Shown: piece by piece, positions 11,016 through 22,045 of the stretch
Position numbering within the stretch: position 1 is the first letter of the stretch
Layout of the letters: each line of letters begins with the position of its first letter
Source of the DNA: Glandiceps talaboti
Taxonomy: Eukaryota > Hemichordata > Enteropneusta > Spengelidae
Length of the DNA stretch: 64,000 nt
Assembly (NCBI RefSeq): GCF_964340395.1
Contig: NC_135549.1
Span: 34,908,832-34,972,831 of the forward strand
Reading direction: 5' to 3'
Notes under the pieces: generated by a model
What the model saw: only the letters and a program-made list of their open reading frames with translations
Database searches by the model: none
What the model was told of the DNA's origin: nothing
Position numbers and translations under genes: made by a program

Positions 11016-11140
11016 TTTCGCCATTTGAGACTGGCAAACTGAGACTGGTCTCAGATGGCAATTTTTTTGTGAACTGAGACTACTAGTATTCTTAGGTAGA
11101 CGTTTTTTTGCCATCTGAGACTGGCAAACTGTAGTCTTGC
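11016..11140. repeat. Two diverged GAGACTGGTCTC repeat units
   Basis: Two ~80-bp units with 'gtagatgttttttcgccat' or a close variant, 'gagactggcaaactg' and 'gagactggtctcagatggc' lie here and resemble the sequence before the 38-bp array at 2690-2740. A further partial copy sits at 11620-11660. Non-coding. Confidence 0.65.
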
Positions 11141-11715
11141 TGCTAGACGTTCAGGCTTTCTTCCGAAACGAGAAGTTCTAGCTAATGTCATTTTCAGACT
11201 TCACATTCCATTGAGATGACATATGGCCATGGGTTGGACCATGTATGCATATATTAATATATTCAATAACCCATGACCTCTATAATGCCAATGTCCAATA
11301 TCCAATGATGATAACAAATTACTAACTATTATGTCTTATTAGTTTATGGTAATTGTGAGTTTGATGAGTGTGTAGATGTTGTTTCACACATTGCAGTGAA
11401 GGCATTAGTGGTTATTTTTATAAGAATATGCATGAACAAATTAGCTATTGTCCTCTGTTTGTGCTTGTCTTCAATGCAGTTCTCTGATTGGCAGTTATTT
11501 ACATTCCTGAACTACAGAGATGACTTTTGCTAGACCTCGGATGTTCCATCCTAGATAGCGATGTTCGGTTGTGTGTCGTATTGTATCGGAAGAACATCCG
11601 AGGTCGAGCAGCTAGACTAGACAAACTGAGACTGGTCTCAGATGGCAGTTTTTTTACCTTCTGAGACTCTTAATTCATGGTCTCAGTTTTAATGTTTTAC
11701 GTACAGTACCCCACA
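11141..11715. other. Intergenic sequence without recognised gene
   Basis: Apart from the foldback at 11528-11612 and the repeat unit at 11620-11660, nothing coding or structured was recognised. Confidence 0.5.
11528..11612. repeat. Short foldback repeat
   Basis: Arms GACCTCGGATGTTC (11533-11546) and GAACATCCGAGGTC (11592-11605) are perfect inverted copies with a 45-bp loop. Outside them the pairing extends imperfectly. A GAGACTGGTCTC unit follows directly. Could be a small MITE or hairpin. Confidence 0.7.
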
Positions 11716-13125
11716 GTGTTAGTATGATGTGATGGTACTGTCAATACACAGAGTGTTAGTATGATGTGATGGTACTATCAATACACAGAGTGTTAGTATG
11801 ATGTCATGGTACTATCGATTGACAGAGTGTTAATATGATGTGATGGTATTATCAATACACACAGTGTTAGTATGATGTGATGGTATTATCAATACACAGA
11901 GTGTTAGTTTGATGTGATGGAACTATCAATACACAGAGTGTTAGCAGGGGTGAACAAATCATTTTGTGAATTGGTGGTCCCCGGACCAGTGCCTTAAAAA
12001 ATCCAGTGGTCCTGCTGAAAGAATTAATGGTACAACGTAAAATTTGTGCAGGTCCGCCCAAAAAAATCGCTAGTCCCGAACCCAGGACCAGTGGATTTGT
12101 TCACCCCTGGTTAGTATGATGTGATGGTAACTATCAATACATAGAGTGATAGTATGATGTGATGGTATTATCAATACACAGAGTGTTAGTATGATGTGGT
12201 GGTACTATCAATACACAGAGTGTTAGTATGATGTGATGGTATTATCAATACACACAGTGTTAGTATGATGTGATGGTATTATCAATACACAGAGTGTTAG
12301 TATGATGTGATGGTACTATCAATACATACAGTGTTAGTATGATGTGATGGTACTATCAATACACACAGTGTTAGTATGATGTGATGGTACTATCAATACA
12401 CAGAGTGTTAGTATTATGGTACTATCAATACACAGAGTGTTAGTATGATGTCATGGTACTATCAATACACAGAGTGTTAGTATGATGTCATGGTATTATC
12501 AATACACACAGTGTTAGTATGATGTGATGGTATTATCAATACACAGAGTGTTAGTATGATGTGATGGTACTATCAATACATACAGTGTTAGTATGATGTG
12601 ATGGTACTATCAATACACACAGTGTTAGTATGATGTGATGGTACTATCAATACACAGAGTGTTAGTATTATGGTATTATCAATACACAGAGTGTTAGTAT
12701 GATGTGATGGTACTATCAATACATACAGTGTTAGTATGATGTCATGGTACTATCAATACACACAGTGTTAGTATGATGTGATGGTATTATCAATACACAG
12801 AGTATTAGTATGATGTGATGGTATTATCAATACACAGAGTGTTAGTATGATGTGATGGTACTATCAATACATACAGTGTTAGTATGATGTGATGGTACTA
12901 TCAATACACACAGTGTTAGTATTATGGTACTATCAATACACAGAGTGTTAGTATGATGTGATGGTACTATCAATACATACAGTGTTAGTATGATGTCATG
13001 GTACTATCAATACACAGAGTGTTAGTATGATGTGATGGTATTATCAATACACACAGCGTTAGTATGATGTGATGGTACTATCAATACACAGAGTGTTAGT
13101 ATGATGTGGTGGTACTATCAATACA
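11716..13125. repeat. 37-bp minisatellite, block 1
   Basis: Head-to-tail 37-bp units built on 'gtgttagtatgatgtgatgg' followed by 'tactatcaatacacaga'. Successive units start at 11716, 11753 and so on. Variants include gtcatgg, tattatc, acataca and a shortened 'gtgttagtattatgg' form. The array is interrupted by a MITE at 11945-12109. It continues in three later blocks (15382-16217, 19978-20057, 25017-26470), so it was probably one array broken up by insertions and a duplication. Confidence 0.95.
11945..12109. mobile_element. 165-bp MITE with CAGGGGTGAACAAATC inverted termini
   Basis: Starts CAGGGGTGAACAAATC and ends GATTTGTTCACCCCTG, a perfect 16-bp terminal inverted repeat. It is flanked by GTTAG at 11940-11944 and 12110-12114. 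Removing the element plus one GTTAG restores the 37-bp unit, which proves a 5-bp target duplication. The CAGGGGTG terminus is hAT-like, and a hAT subgroup with 5-bp duplications is known, so a hAT-derived MITE is a reasonable but unproven call. A related half copy lies at 47192-47300. Confidence 0.92.
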
Positions 13126-13171
13126 CACAGTGGAGGTAGCTAAATGGTCCAAAATTGAACAGTTGCGGGGC

Positions 13172-13258
13172 AAAGTGCTAGATCTAGCACTTCGCCACTT
13201 TTTGACAAAGTGCTAGATCTAGCACTTCGTCAGTTTTCGACGAAGTGCTAGATCTAGT
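13172..13258. repeat. Palindrome cluster, left subterminal
   Basis: Two perfect 20-bp palindromes centred on AGATCT at 13172-13191 and 13208-13227, plus a third damaged one at 13243-13258. Spacers read 'cgccactttttgac' and 'cgtcagttttcgacg'. The cluster is copied at 16263-16349 by the segmental duplication. Confidence 0.92.
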
Positions 13259-13259
13259 C

Positions 13260-14930
13260 AGTAGTCCGTGTACGTGGTCGTGTGGCGCATGATCGACTCC
13301 AAAACTTATCTTTGGCCGATTGTAACAACGACACGATTTATCTGAAGTTTGTTAAATGTTTGCCGAGTAAAACGGCCGGTTGAAAGTTCACGTTGCCGTA
13401 CGTACGGTTGTCCTGGGGGTTGTGTGTTCTGTTACAAACATGCCTTGTCAATACCTCGCGGTGGATGGACTTGCGCGATCACAGAAACAAGTGTTATTAT
13501 TTTACCCCTTTCATATACAATTGGCTAAAACACGTCAATATCATCGATATTATCGACATTGTATTGTATTCTGATAGACACATTCTGATACATATCTCGG
13601 GAGTGCCTGTGGGCAGGACTGTACTTCAGAATCTGCAATCTACTCTGTAAACAAGGACTAGCCACTCAGTATTTTTTGTACCATGTCTATTTTAGAGCGG
13701 GAAAGATATATTAATCATAAGTTCATAACGTCTTGAAATAAATTTGAAAATCACTGAAATCTTTAATATCCAGTATCCATCTTTCAGTATAATCACCTGT
13801 GTGCTTATTTTCATTCTAATCTATGAAGTAGTAGAACAAGAATATTGTGCAAAATCATGTCCGATAACTCTGGTGATTTACACGAGATAGAGTGCGCCTC
13901 TGGGGACACATTTTATTCTATAAAATCTTTAAAATTTCGCAAAACTGTTTGAACGGATAGTTTTATTTTGTTGATCTCTCTGAAATGACAAAATCAATAT
14001 GGGGGTCATTGTGTTTGTTTTTAAACAAACCGACACCCCTTTCTTTCCCCCGGATCCTGGATTTGGCAGCCATGCTGGATTCTAAAAAGATAAGTTTGAC
14101 AATATGCACTTTATTTTCGGGATGCATTCCATGTTAACTTGCGATGTGCTTTTAAGACATACTATAGTCGTTCCCACTTATCACAACCCTACCTATGAGC
14201 TCCCACAATCTTTCTCGTATAAACCATTTCCTATCGCTATTTCTCGAACGGTCGTCATCTGTATTTCTTACTTTTGTTAATGATATGCAATCCAGTTCAC
14301 GAAGTGACGTTTATTACTGCTCCACGATCCTCGGCGTCACACTACGCTAATTGTAGCATTATGAAGTCACTGCCTCTGGACCGAACCAAACTATAACCGA
14401 TGGCTATTATTATTATTATTTCCCACATTGGATATAATTTCTGAGCGAACAGGAATTACATAAGGGACAATATTGAAGTTGGTGATTGTCTAGGAATGCA
14501 ATAAACAGTAATGTCGTGATGATTTACTTGAGATCTGGCGAAGTCATGGATTATTTATTGTCGTTGTTTTCAGTCAAGAAGTTGGCAGTACCAAGTATAT
14601 GGAATTTACAAAACAGTAGTAACGGGTTATCTATAGATTTCTATCAAAATATTAACAGCAATGAAGGGCTAAAATTAAAATTGTTCACACGAATATGTTT
14701 TCGCACTTATGTTTTCGATAGCAATATTTTTTGTCATCTATTAACGATCTGTTTATACCCACATATTGGGTACCTGTTACTGTCCTTGTGTGAATGTAGA
14801 ATGAAGTAGTGAGACTGGCAAGTATGTCTAGAAGAAACTTGAGCTTTAATGTCCTAGTAACAAACTAACTTGTTAAATCAATAACAAAATACATACACAA
14901 ACTTTGGCTATCTTGAGGGCTACTCAGCAC
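13260..14930. other. Internal non-coding region of the element (copy 1)
   Basis: Short frames of 64, 85 and 107 codons exist (for example 13393-13650 and 14486-14809), but the 107-codon frame does not start with ATG and none resembles a known family. A (TTA)n stretch lies near 14406. I see no supportable gene. The same holds for copy 2 (16351-18021). Confidence 0.55.
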
Positions 14931-14934
14931 CACT

Positions 14935-15345
14935 TGCAGCTGGGAAGATCACCAGCAGGTGTAAGGAGTATAGGCTACCTGGGGAGGTCCCAGCAGATAG
15001 GTCCTATGTGTGCTCCTGAATGTAAACATAAGTAACCGAAAAGATCACCCGGGGAGGACCCGGCAGGTGTCGTAACCATAGCTACCTGGGGAGGACCCGG
15101 CAGACATAGCTAGGTGGTGAATTGTACAGGGGTAATTTGCAGTAAGCCGAGAAGAGCACCTGGGGAGGACCCGGCAGGCGTCTGTATACTAGCTACCTGG
15201 GGAGGACCCGGCAGACATAGCTAGGTTGAATTTGTACTGGGGAGAATTTACAATACGCCAAGAAGAGCACCCGGGGAGGACCCGGCAGGTGTCTTATCCT
15301 AGCTACCTGGGGAGGACCCGGCAGACATAGCTAGGTGAATGAATT
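14935..15345. repeat. GC-rich internal repeats GGGGAGGACCCGGCAG
   Basis: Seven or so copies of the motif 'tggggaggacccggcag', alternating with 'acatagctaggt', form three to four diverged units of about 105-120 bp. Copied at 18026-18436 by the duplication. The GGGGAGGACCCGG core is partly self-complementary. Composition is notably richer in G+C than the surroundings. Confidence 0.85.
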
Positions 15346-15381
15346 TGTATTCGAAATGAGCTGATTGATTAGTTTTCAGCT

Positions 15382-16217
15382 AGTATGTTAGTATGATGTG
15401 ATGGTACTATCAATACACAGAGTGTTAGTATGATGTGATGGTACTATCAATACACACAGTGTTAGTATGATGTGATGGTATTATCAATACACAGAGTGTT
15501 AGTATGATGTGATGGTACTATCAATACACACAGTGTTAGTATGATGTGATGGTATTATCAATACACAGAGTGTTAGTATGATGTCATGGTATTATCAATA
15601 CACACAGTGTTAGTATGATGTGATGGTATTATCAATACACAGAGTGTTAGTATGATGTGATGGTACTATCAATACATACAGTGTTAGTATGATGTGATGG
15701 TACTATCAATACACACAGTGTTAGTATGATGTGATGGTACTATCAATACACAGAGTGTTAGTATTATCATCAATACACAGAGTGTTAGTATGATGTGATG
15801 GTACTATCAATACATACAGTGTTAGTATGATGTCATGGTACTATCAATACACACAGTGTTAGTATGATGTGATGGTATTATCAATACACAGAGTATTAGT
15901 ATGATGTGATGGTATTATCAATACACAGAGTGTTAGTATGATGTGATGGTACTATCAATACATACAGTGTTAGTATGATGTGATGGTACTATCAATACAC
16001 ACAGTGTTAGTATTATGGTACTATCAATACACAGAGTGTTAGTATGATGTGATGGTACTATCAATACATACAGTGTTAGTATGATGTCATGGTACTATCA
16101 ATACACAGAGTGTTAGTATGATGTGATGGTATTATCAATACACACAGCGTTAGTATGATGTGATGGTACTATCAATACACAGAGTGTTAGTATGATGTGG
16201 TGGTACTATCAATACAC
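15382..16217. repeat. 37-bp minisatellite, block 2 (duplicated)
   Basis: Copy of the right part of block 1 created by the 3,091-bp duplication. Same unit variants in the same order. Confidence 0.94.
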
Positions 16218-18472
16218 ACAGTGGAGGTAGCTAAATGGTCCAAAATTGAACAGTTGCGGGGCAAAGTGCTAGATCTAGCACTTCGCCACTTTTTGACAAA
16301 GTGCTAGATCTAGCACTTCGTCAGTTTTCGACGAAGTGCTAGATCTAGTCAGTAGTCCGTGTACGTGGTCGTGTGGCGCATGATCGACTCCAAAACTTAT
16401 CTTTGGCCGATTGTAACAACGACACGATTTATCTGAAGTTTGTTAAATGTTTGCCGAGTAAAACGGCCGGTTGAAAGTTCACGTTGCCGTACGTACGGTT
16501 GTCCTGGGGGTTGTGTGTTCTGTTACAAACATGCCTTGTCAATACCTCGCGGTGGATGGACTTGCGCGATCACAGAAACAAGTGTTATTATTTTACCCCT
16601 TTCATATACAATTGGCTAAAACACGTCAATATCATCGATATTATCGACATTGTATTGTATTCTGATAGAAACATTCTGATACATATCTCGGGAGTGCCTG
16701 TGGGCAGGACTGTACTTCAGAATCTGCAATCTACTCTGTAAACAAGGACTAGCCACTCAGTATTTTTTGTACCATGTCTATTTTAGAGCGGGAAAGATAT
16801 ATTAATCATAAGTTCATAACGTCTTGAAATAAATTTGAAAATCACTGAAATCTTTAATATCCAGTATCCATCTTTCAGTATAATCACCTGTGTGCTTATT
16901 TTCATTCTAATCTATGAAGTAGTAGAACAAGAATATTGTGCAAAATCATGTCCGATAACTCTGGTGATTTACACGAGATAGAGTGCGCCTCTGGGGACAC
17001 ATTTTATTCTATAAAATCTTTAAAATTTCTCAAAACTGTTTGAACGGATAGTTTTATTTTGTTGATCTCTCTGAAATGACAAAATCAATATGGGGGTCAT
17101 TGTGTTTGTTTTTAAACAAACCGACACCCCTTTCTTTCCCCCGGATCCTGGATTTGGCAGCCATGCTGGATTCTAAAAAGATAAGTTTGACAATATGCAC
17201 TTTATTTTCGGGATGCATTCCATGTTAACTTGCGATGTGCTTTTAAGACATACTATAGTCGTTCCCACTTATCACAACCCTACCTATGAGCTCCCACAAT
17301 CTTTCTCGTATAAACCATTTCCTATCGCTATTTCTCGAACGGTCGTCATCTGTATTTCTTACTTTTGTTAATGATATGCAATCCAGTTCACGAAGTGACG
17401 TTTATTACTGCTCCACGATCCTTGGCGTCACACTACGCTAATTGTAGCATTATGAAGTCACTGCCTCTGGACCGAACCAAACTATAACCGATGGCTATTA
17501 TTATTATTATTTCCCACATTGGATATAATTTCTGAGCGAACAGGAATTACATAAGGGACAATATTGAAGTTGGTGATTGTCTAGGAATGCAATAAACAGT
17601 AATGTCGTGATGATTTACTTGAGATCTGGCGAAGTCATGGATTATTTATTGTCGTTGTTTTCAGTCAAGAAGTTGGCAGTACCAAGTATATGGAATTTAC
17701 AAAACAGTAGTAACGGGTTATCTATAGATTTCTATCAAAATATTAACAGCAATGAAGGGCTAAAATTAAAATTGTTCACACGAATATGTTTTCGCACTTA
17801 TGTTTTCGATAGCAATATTTTTTGTCATCTATTAACGATCTGTTTATACCCACATATTGGGTACCTGTTACTGTCCTTGTGTGAATGTAGAATGAAGTAG
17901 TGAGACTGGCAAGTATGTCTAGAAGAAACTTGAGCTTTAATGTCCTAGTAACAAACTAACTTGTTAAATCAATAACAAAATACATACACAAACTTTGGCT
18001 ATCTTGAGGGCTACTCAGCACCACTTGCAGCTGGGAAGATCACCAGCAGGTGTAAGGAGTATAGGCTACCTGGGGAGGTCCCAGCAGATAGGTCCTATGT
18101 GTGCTCCTGAATGTAAACATAAGTAACCGAAAAGATCACCCGGGGAGGACCCGGCAGGTGTCATAACCATAGCTACCTGGGGAGGACCCGGCAGACATAG
18201 CTAGGTGGTGAATTGTACAGGGGTAATTTGCAGTAAGCCGAGAAGAGCACCTGGGGAGGACCCGGCAGGCGTCTGTATACTAGCTACCTGGGGAGGACCC
18301 GGCAGACATAGCTAGGTTGAATTTGTACTGGGGAGAATTTACAATACGCCAAGAAGAGCACCCGGGGAGGACCCGGCAGGTGTCTTATCCTAGCTACCTG
18401 GGGAGGACCCGGCAGACATAGCTAGGTGAATGAATTTGTATTCGAAATGAGCTGATTGATTAGTTTTCAGCT
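15382..18472. repeat. Copy 2 of the 3,091-bp tandem duplication
   Basis: Matches 12291-15381. Includes 37-bp minisatellite block 2 (15382-16217) and the left part of the palindrome-rich element (16224-18472). Very high identity points to a recent event or to an assembly artefact such as two collapsed-then-joined haplotypes. Confidence 0.93.
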
Positions 18473-19235
18473 GACTGTAAACTGTATTGGGGTAATTGAA
18501 CAAGGGGAAAAGGCCCGTCACTGTGGTAGTGCTGAGTAACCATGCAAAGAAGATTTACAGAACAGATTGAAAGTATCTGCAAGAAAACAAATGGTAATTA
18601 CATTAGAACAGGTTATGTCTGGCATGTATAGCGCCGCATGTTGCAAGGATAAAGAAATGCGATTAACATGTCTGAGAGAACTGCCTGATTTAGAACAAGT
18701 AAACGAAGGTGTTGATGGGGATGGTGGGTGGGATTGACTCAGTAGGCAGAGACAAATTTAGCAATGTTCTCCAAACGCAGCTTGAACTAGACTGAGGCTA
18801 GAAGGAGCCTAAGTAGAAAATTATGCATAGTACAAACATTCTGACAATTTCCTGTGCTCCCCTTACGTATACACATGTAATCTGGTGATGACGTACATCC
18901 TCTGATATTTCCTGTGAGCATATTTGAACACTGGTTTGTGAACTAGATGCCAGGAGGAATGGAATGTTCAGGCTTATGAAAATATTCTGTATAAACTAAA
19001 ATTAAATAAATTTTTAAATAATACTGAAAGAAGTGAATCTATTCAATAGAAATATTATAGTGAACGTGATATAAACTTACACCCAGACTTTATTTTCGTG
19101 TTCAACGATCAAGAAAAATCTTCGCTATCGCATCTAGACACACACTCACCCCCCCAAGAAATTCAGTTTTCTTTTATATCATTTCTTTGTCATGCAATGT
19201 TACAAATGTCACTGCCATTAAATCTGCAGTATGAA
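18473..19235. other. Unique part of the element, no gene recognised
   Basis: Contains a 74-codon frame (19098-19322) without recognisable features. Nothing else supportable. Confidence 0.45.
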
Positions 19236-19600
19236 GTCTGTGACGCACGCCGAACTAAATGTTTCTACTTCCTGAAATCTTCGAATTTTCGACTGTGTAT
19301 GGGAGTGCGTTATTTGATATGAACAGTTGTCAAAATGGAGGTCTACGGTTGTTGGTAGTGGTGTCAAGCCGTTGTCAAGTACAGAGTACGAAACGTGGTA
19401 CCGAAACGACTACGTGCTATAGTTGAGGTCTGTGACGCACGCCGAACAAAATTAAAATGTTCGTAGTTTCGACTGCGTTATTTGACGTGACAGCTGTCCA
19501 AAATGGTGGTCTGCGGTTGTTGGTAGTGGTGTCAAACCGTTGTAAGGAGTACGAAACGTGGAAGGGAAACGACCAAGTGCTGTAGTTTTCGCCGCATAGA
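19236..19600. repeat. Diverged ~190-bp tandem duplication
   Basis: Both halves contain 'gtctgtgacgcacgccgaac' (about 19236 and 19427) and then 'ggttgttggtagtggtgtca' and 'gagtacgaaacgtgg' in the same order. Several point differences and indels separate the halves. Confidence 0.85.
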
Positions 19601-19804
19601 ACATCGGAAAAATACAAAACTGAACGTTACTAAAAATTACGAAGTAGAAACTTGTTTGTGCATTGGCAAAACATACGGAAAATCAAACTCTAAGGTCGTT
19701 AAACACGGGAAGTAACATTTTACACTGAGAGTAATAACATGTCCATTACCGGTATAACATGACATATTTACCGATGACCCAGCACTTTGCCACACTTTGC
19801 CACT

Positions 19805-19945
19805 CTTTGTTGAAGTGCTAGATCTAGCACTTCGCCACTTTTTGACAAAGTGCTAGATCTAGCACTTCGTCAGTTTTCGCTAAAGTGCTAGATCTAGCAC
19901 TTTGTCAAAAAGTGGCGAAGTGCTAGATCTAGCACTTTGCCCCGC
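19805..19945. repeat. Palindrome cluster, right subterminal
   Basis: Four copies of GTGCTAGATCTAGCAC-centred palindromes at 19812, 19848, 19882 and 19918. The outer two with 'ctttgccccgcaactgttc' are the inverted counterpart of the left end at 13163-13190. Confidence 0.92.
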
Positions 19946-19977
19946 AACTGTTCCGATTTTGAATTCTTTGTTACATG

Positions 19978-20057
19978 CACAGTGTTAATATGATGTGATG
20001 GTATTATCAATACACAGAGTGTTAGTATTATGGTATAATCAATACACAGAGTGTTAG
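19978..20057. repeat. 37-bp minisatellite, block 3
   Basis: About two units between the palindrome-rich element and the gypsy element. Its last five bases GTTAG are the gypsy target duplication. Confidence 0.93.
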
Positions 20058-20261
20058 TGTGGTATCCGTTATAAAACCTTGACACGTTCAGATGTGGGAT
20101 TAAACTGGTTTATTAATCAGACTTCTAAGACGCACTACAATACATGAAGTTCCTAAACGTATACCTTGTTGTCAAAACATATATTTGATTGCCCGCGTAA
20201 TCAGGCGCAATGCATTGTTTTACAAAGGGTCAAAGGTCATATGTATTCTGTATACACTACA
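20058..20261 (-). repeat. 3' LTR of the gypsy element
   Basis: Reads 'tgtggtatccgttataaaac' to 'ctgtatacactaca' on the + strand. As the element is on the minus strand this is its 3' LTR. Confidence 0.92.
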
Positions 20262-20275
20262 TCCCTCCTTTCCTT
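20262..20275 (-). promoter_or_regulatory. Polypurine tract
   Basis: On the minus strand AAGGAAAGGAGGGA lies immediately before the 3' LTR. This is the expected primer site for plus-strand DNA synthesis. Confidence 0.85.
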
Positions 20276-20399
20276 AGATTTAAACTTATCTTGTTTGCAT
20301 TAAAGTTCTTTCTCAATATAGTTCTACTATTGTTCATCATGTCATGGCAAGTATTCAATATCATCATGCTTGAATCCCATATAGGTTAACTCGTAAACT

Positions 20400-20745
20400 T
20401 TAACTCTGAAATTCAACAGTGTTCAACAGTTCCGTAAACTTTAAGCTCTGAAGTTCAACAGTGTTCAACAGTTCCATAAACTTTAAGCTCTGAAGTTCAA
20501 CAGTGCTCAACAGTTCCGTAATACAAATATTAAAGATTGCCATGCGGCAATATTCACTGTTCATAAAGTCCATAATGCTAAATATCAAATAATGTCCATG
20601 GTTAATAACAGTCAATGAGGCTAAATATATCAACAGTCCATGGTTAATAACAACAGTCAATGAGGCTAAATATATCAACAGTCCATGGTTAACAACAACA
20701 GTCCATGAGGCTAAATATCAACAGTCCATGAGCCTAGATATTAAG
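20400..20745 (-). repeat. Short tandem units in the gypsy 3' region
   Basis: Two kinds of short repeats lie between the integrase stop and the 3' LTR. One is about 45-60 bp with 'ctctgaagttcaacagtg' (three copies, 20400-20520). The other is about 45 bp with 'caacagtccatggttaa' and 'tgaggctaaatat' (four copies, 20600-20745). Non-coding. Confidence 0.8.
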
Positions 20746-20779
20746 TGTTCACAAACTGTTTGGTTCATAACAATTGTTG

Positions 20780-22045
20780 TTAAGTATTCAAAACCACAAA
20801 GTCATCATATTTCTTAGGCATTTTAATAATTCTCCTTGGCCTGACTCTGCTGGGTTGCTGGGCTGGACTATTCACACTGCTGGTAGGTGAACTTGTAACT
20901 TCTGTTTGTTCATTTGGTTCATCCGGCTCCTCATTTACTTGTGGAGGTGTCTTTTCCACACTGTTTTCTATTGGATCCCTCCCAATATACTTCGTCACAT
21001 GAGTAACATTACGTTTGTACTCAACTCCCTCTTTGCTGCATACTGTCACTTCTCCGCCTTCTTTCTTCAACACTTCATACGCGTTTGGTTCGAAGTTCGG
21101 TGATAGTTTATTAGTTTTTGTGTTTTTCATCAAAACTTTGTCACCAACTTCGATCTGACTATCAGTTGCGTGTCTCTTTGCATCTGCATATTCTTTGCTG
21201 GACAGTTTTCTTGACCAGTCTCTATCACGAACTTCTTCGTTAGTCACTGACTGTTCTCGACGTAGATCTGGTAACTTTGTCTTCATCTCACGGCCAAACA
21301 TAAGGTTATATGGACTTGCTCCTGTTGTGACCTGAGGTGTTGACCGGTAAGCAATTAGAAACTTTGACAATTCTAGCTTCCAATCCTGCTTTTCAACTTG
21401 AGCGATACGCAAAACTTTCATAAGTGATCTCTTCTGGCGCTCTACTTTTCCATTTGCCTGGTGTTGTTTTCCGGTGTTCAATTCCGTTTTCTCTGAGGAA
21501 TGATTCAAATTCATCCGAAACGAATTGCGGTCCGTTGTCTGCTCTGAGCGAATACGGTACACCAAAACGTGAGAATATTGATATCAGCTCATTGATTACT
21601 TTAATTTTGTACTTGTTGTGGACCTCAGGACTGCCACTTCGTAGAATGTACTGTAGTAATCAACTATGACTAATATACTTTCACCGGAGGGCAACGGACC
21701 TAATAAATCTGCACTGCAATCTTGCCATGGACCGCTTGGTGGATTAACACGAGACATAGGTTCCGGTGCTGTATATTCTCCCACAACTTGACAACCATGA
21801 CATGTCTTGCACCTCCGTTCTGCTCCTTTATCTATTTTTGGCCACCATACCTTTGTACGAAGTCTGTTCTTCATCTTCACTATTCCCTGGTGTCCCTCGT
21901 GTGCTATTTCCAACACTTGATTTCTCAATACTTCAGGAATCACAATTCTGGTTCCTCTCAGTAACAGTTCTCCGATTACACATAACTCTTCCTTTACATG
22001 TAAGTATCCTTGTATCTTACACTTACTCCAAAGCAATTGGTACAC
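20780..22045 (-). pseudogene. Gypsy integrase (C-terminal part of pol)
   Basis: The piece 21596-22045 holds the N-terminal H2C2 zinc-binding region (HEGHQG...CKTCHGC) and the first two core acidic residues (Asp in CSADLLG, Asp in VIVDYYS). The piece 20780-21565 carries the catalytic Glu within ANGKVERQKRSL, the AYRSTP motif, then a C-terminal DNA-binding tail (GDKVLMKN) and a charged, Pro-rich end. The two pieces are in different frames, so at least one frameshift lies near 21570-21600 in the core domain, where the segment between the Asp and Glu is damaged. Follows RNase H directly, as in gypsy pol. Confidence 0.9.

Larger units (their letters stand above)
12291..15381. repeat. Copy 1 of a 3,091-bp tandem segmental duplication
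   Basis: Everything from the 37-bp array to 15381 recurs 3,091 bp downstream with only a handful of substitutions (for example near 13582, 14327 and 15072) and a small indel in the array part. The left edge is blurred by the repetitive array. The right edge is sharp: 'ttttcagct' is followed by array sequence in copy 1 and by unique sequence in copy 2. Short open frames inside both copies are the same and lack real starts. Confidence 0.93.
13133..19977. mobile_element. Palindrome-rich inverted-repeat element inserted in the minisatellite
   Basis: Bounded by a 7-bp duplication CACAGTG (13126-13132 and 19978-19984) of minisatellite sequence. Both ends carry clusters of the 20-bp palindrome AAGTGCTAGATCTAGCACTT: copies at 13172 and 13208 on the left, and 19812, 19848, 19882 and 19918 on the right. 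Next to these, 'gaacagttgcggggcaaagt' (left) matches the right end in inverted orientation. Without the internal tandem duplication the element would be about 3.75 kb. No transposase domain is recognisable, so it is probably non-autonomous. Superfamily unknown. Confidence 0.75.

Noticed and set aside
13393-17900. Duplicated 64-, 85- and 107-codon frames as possible genes
   Set aside because: They are identical in both copies only because the DNA was recently duplicated. The longest starts with TTG instead of ATG, and no domain or codon signal was seen.
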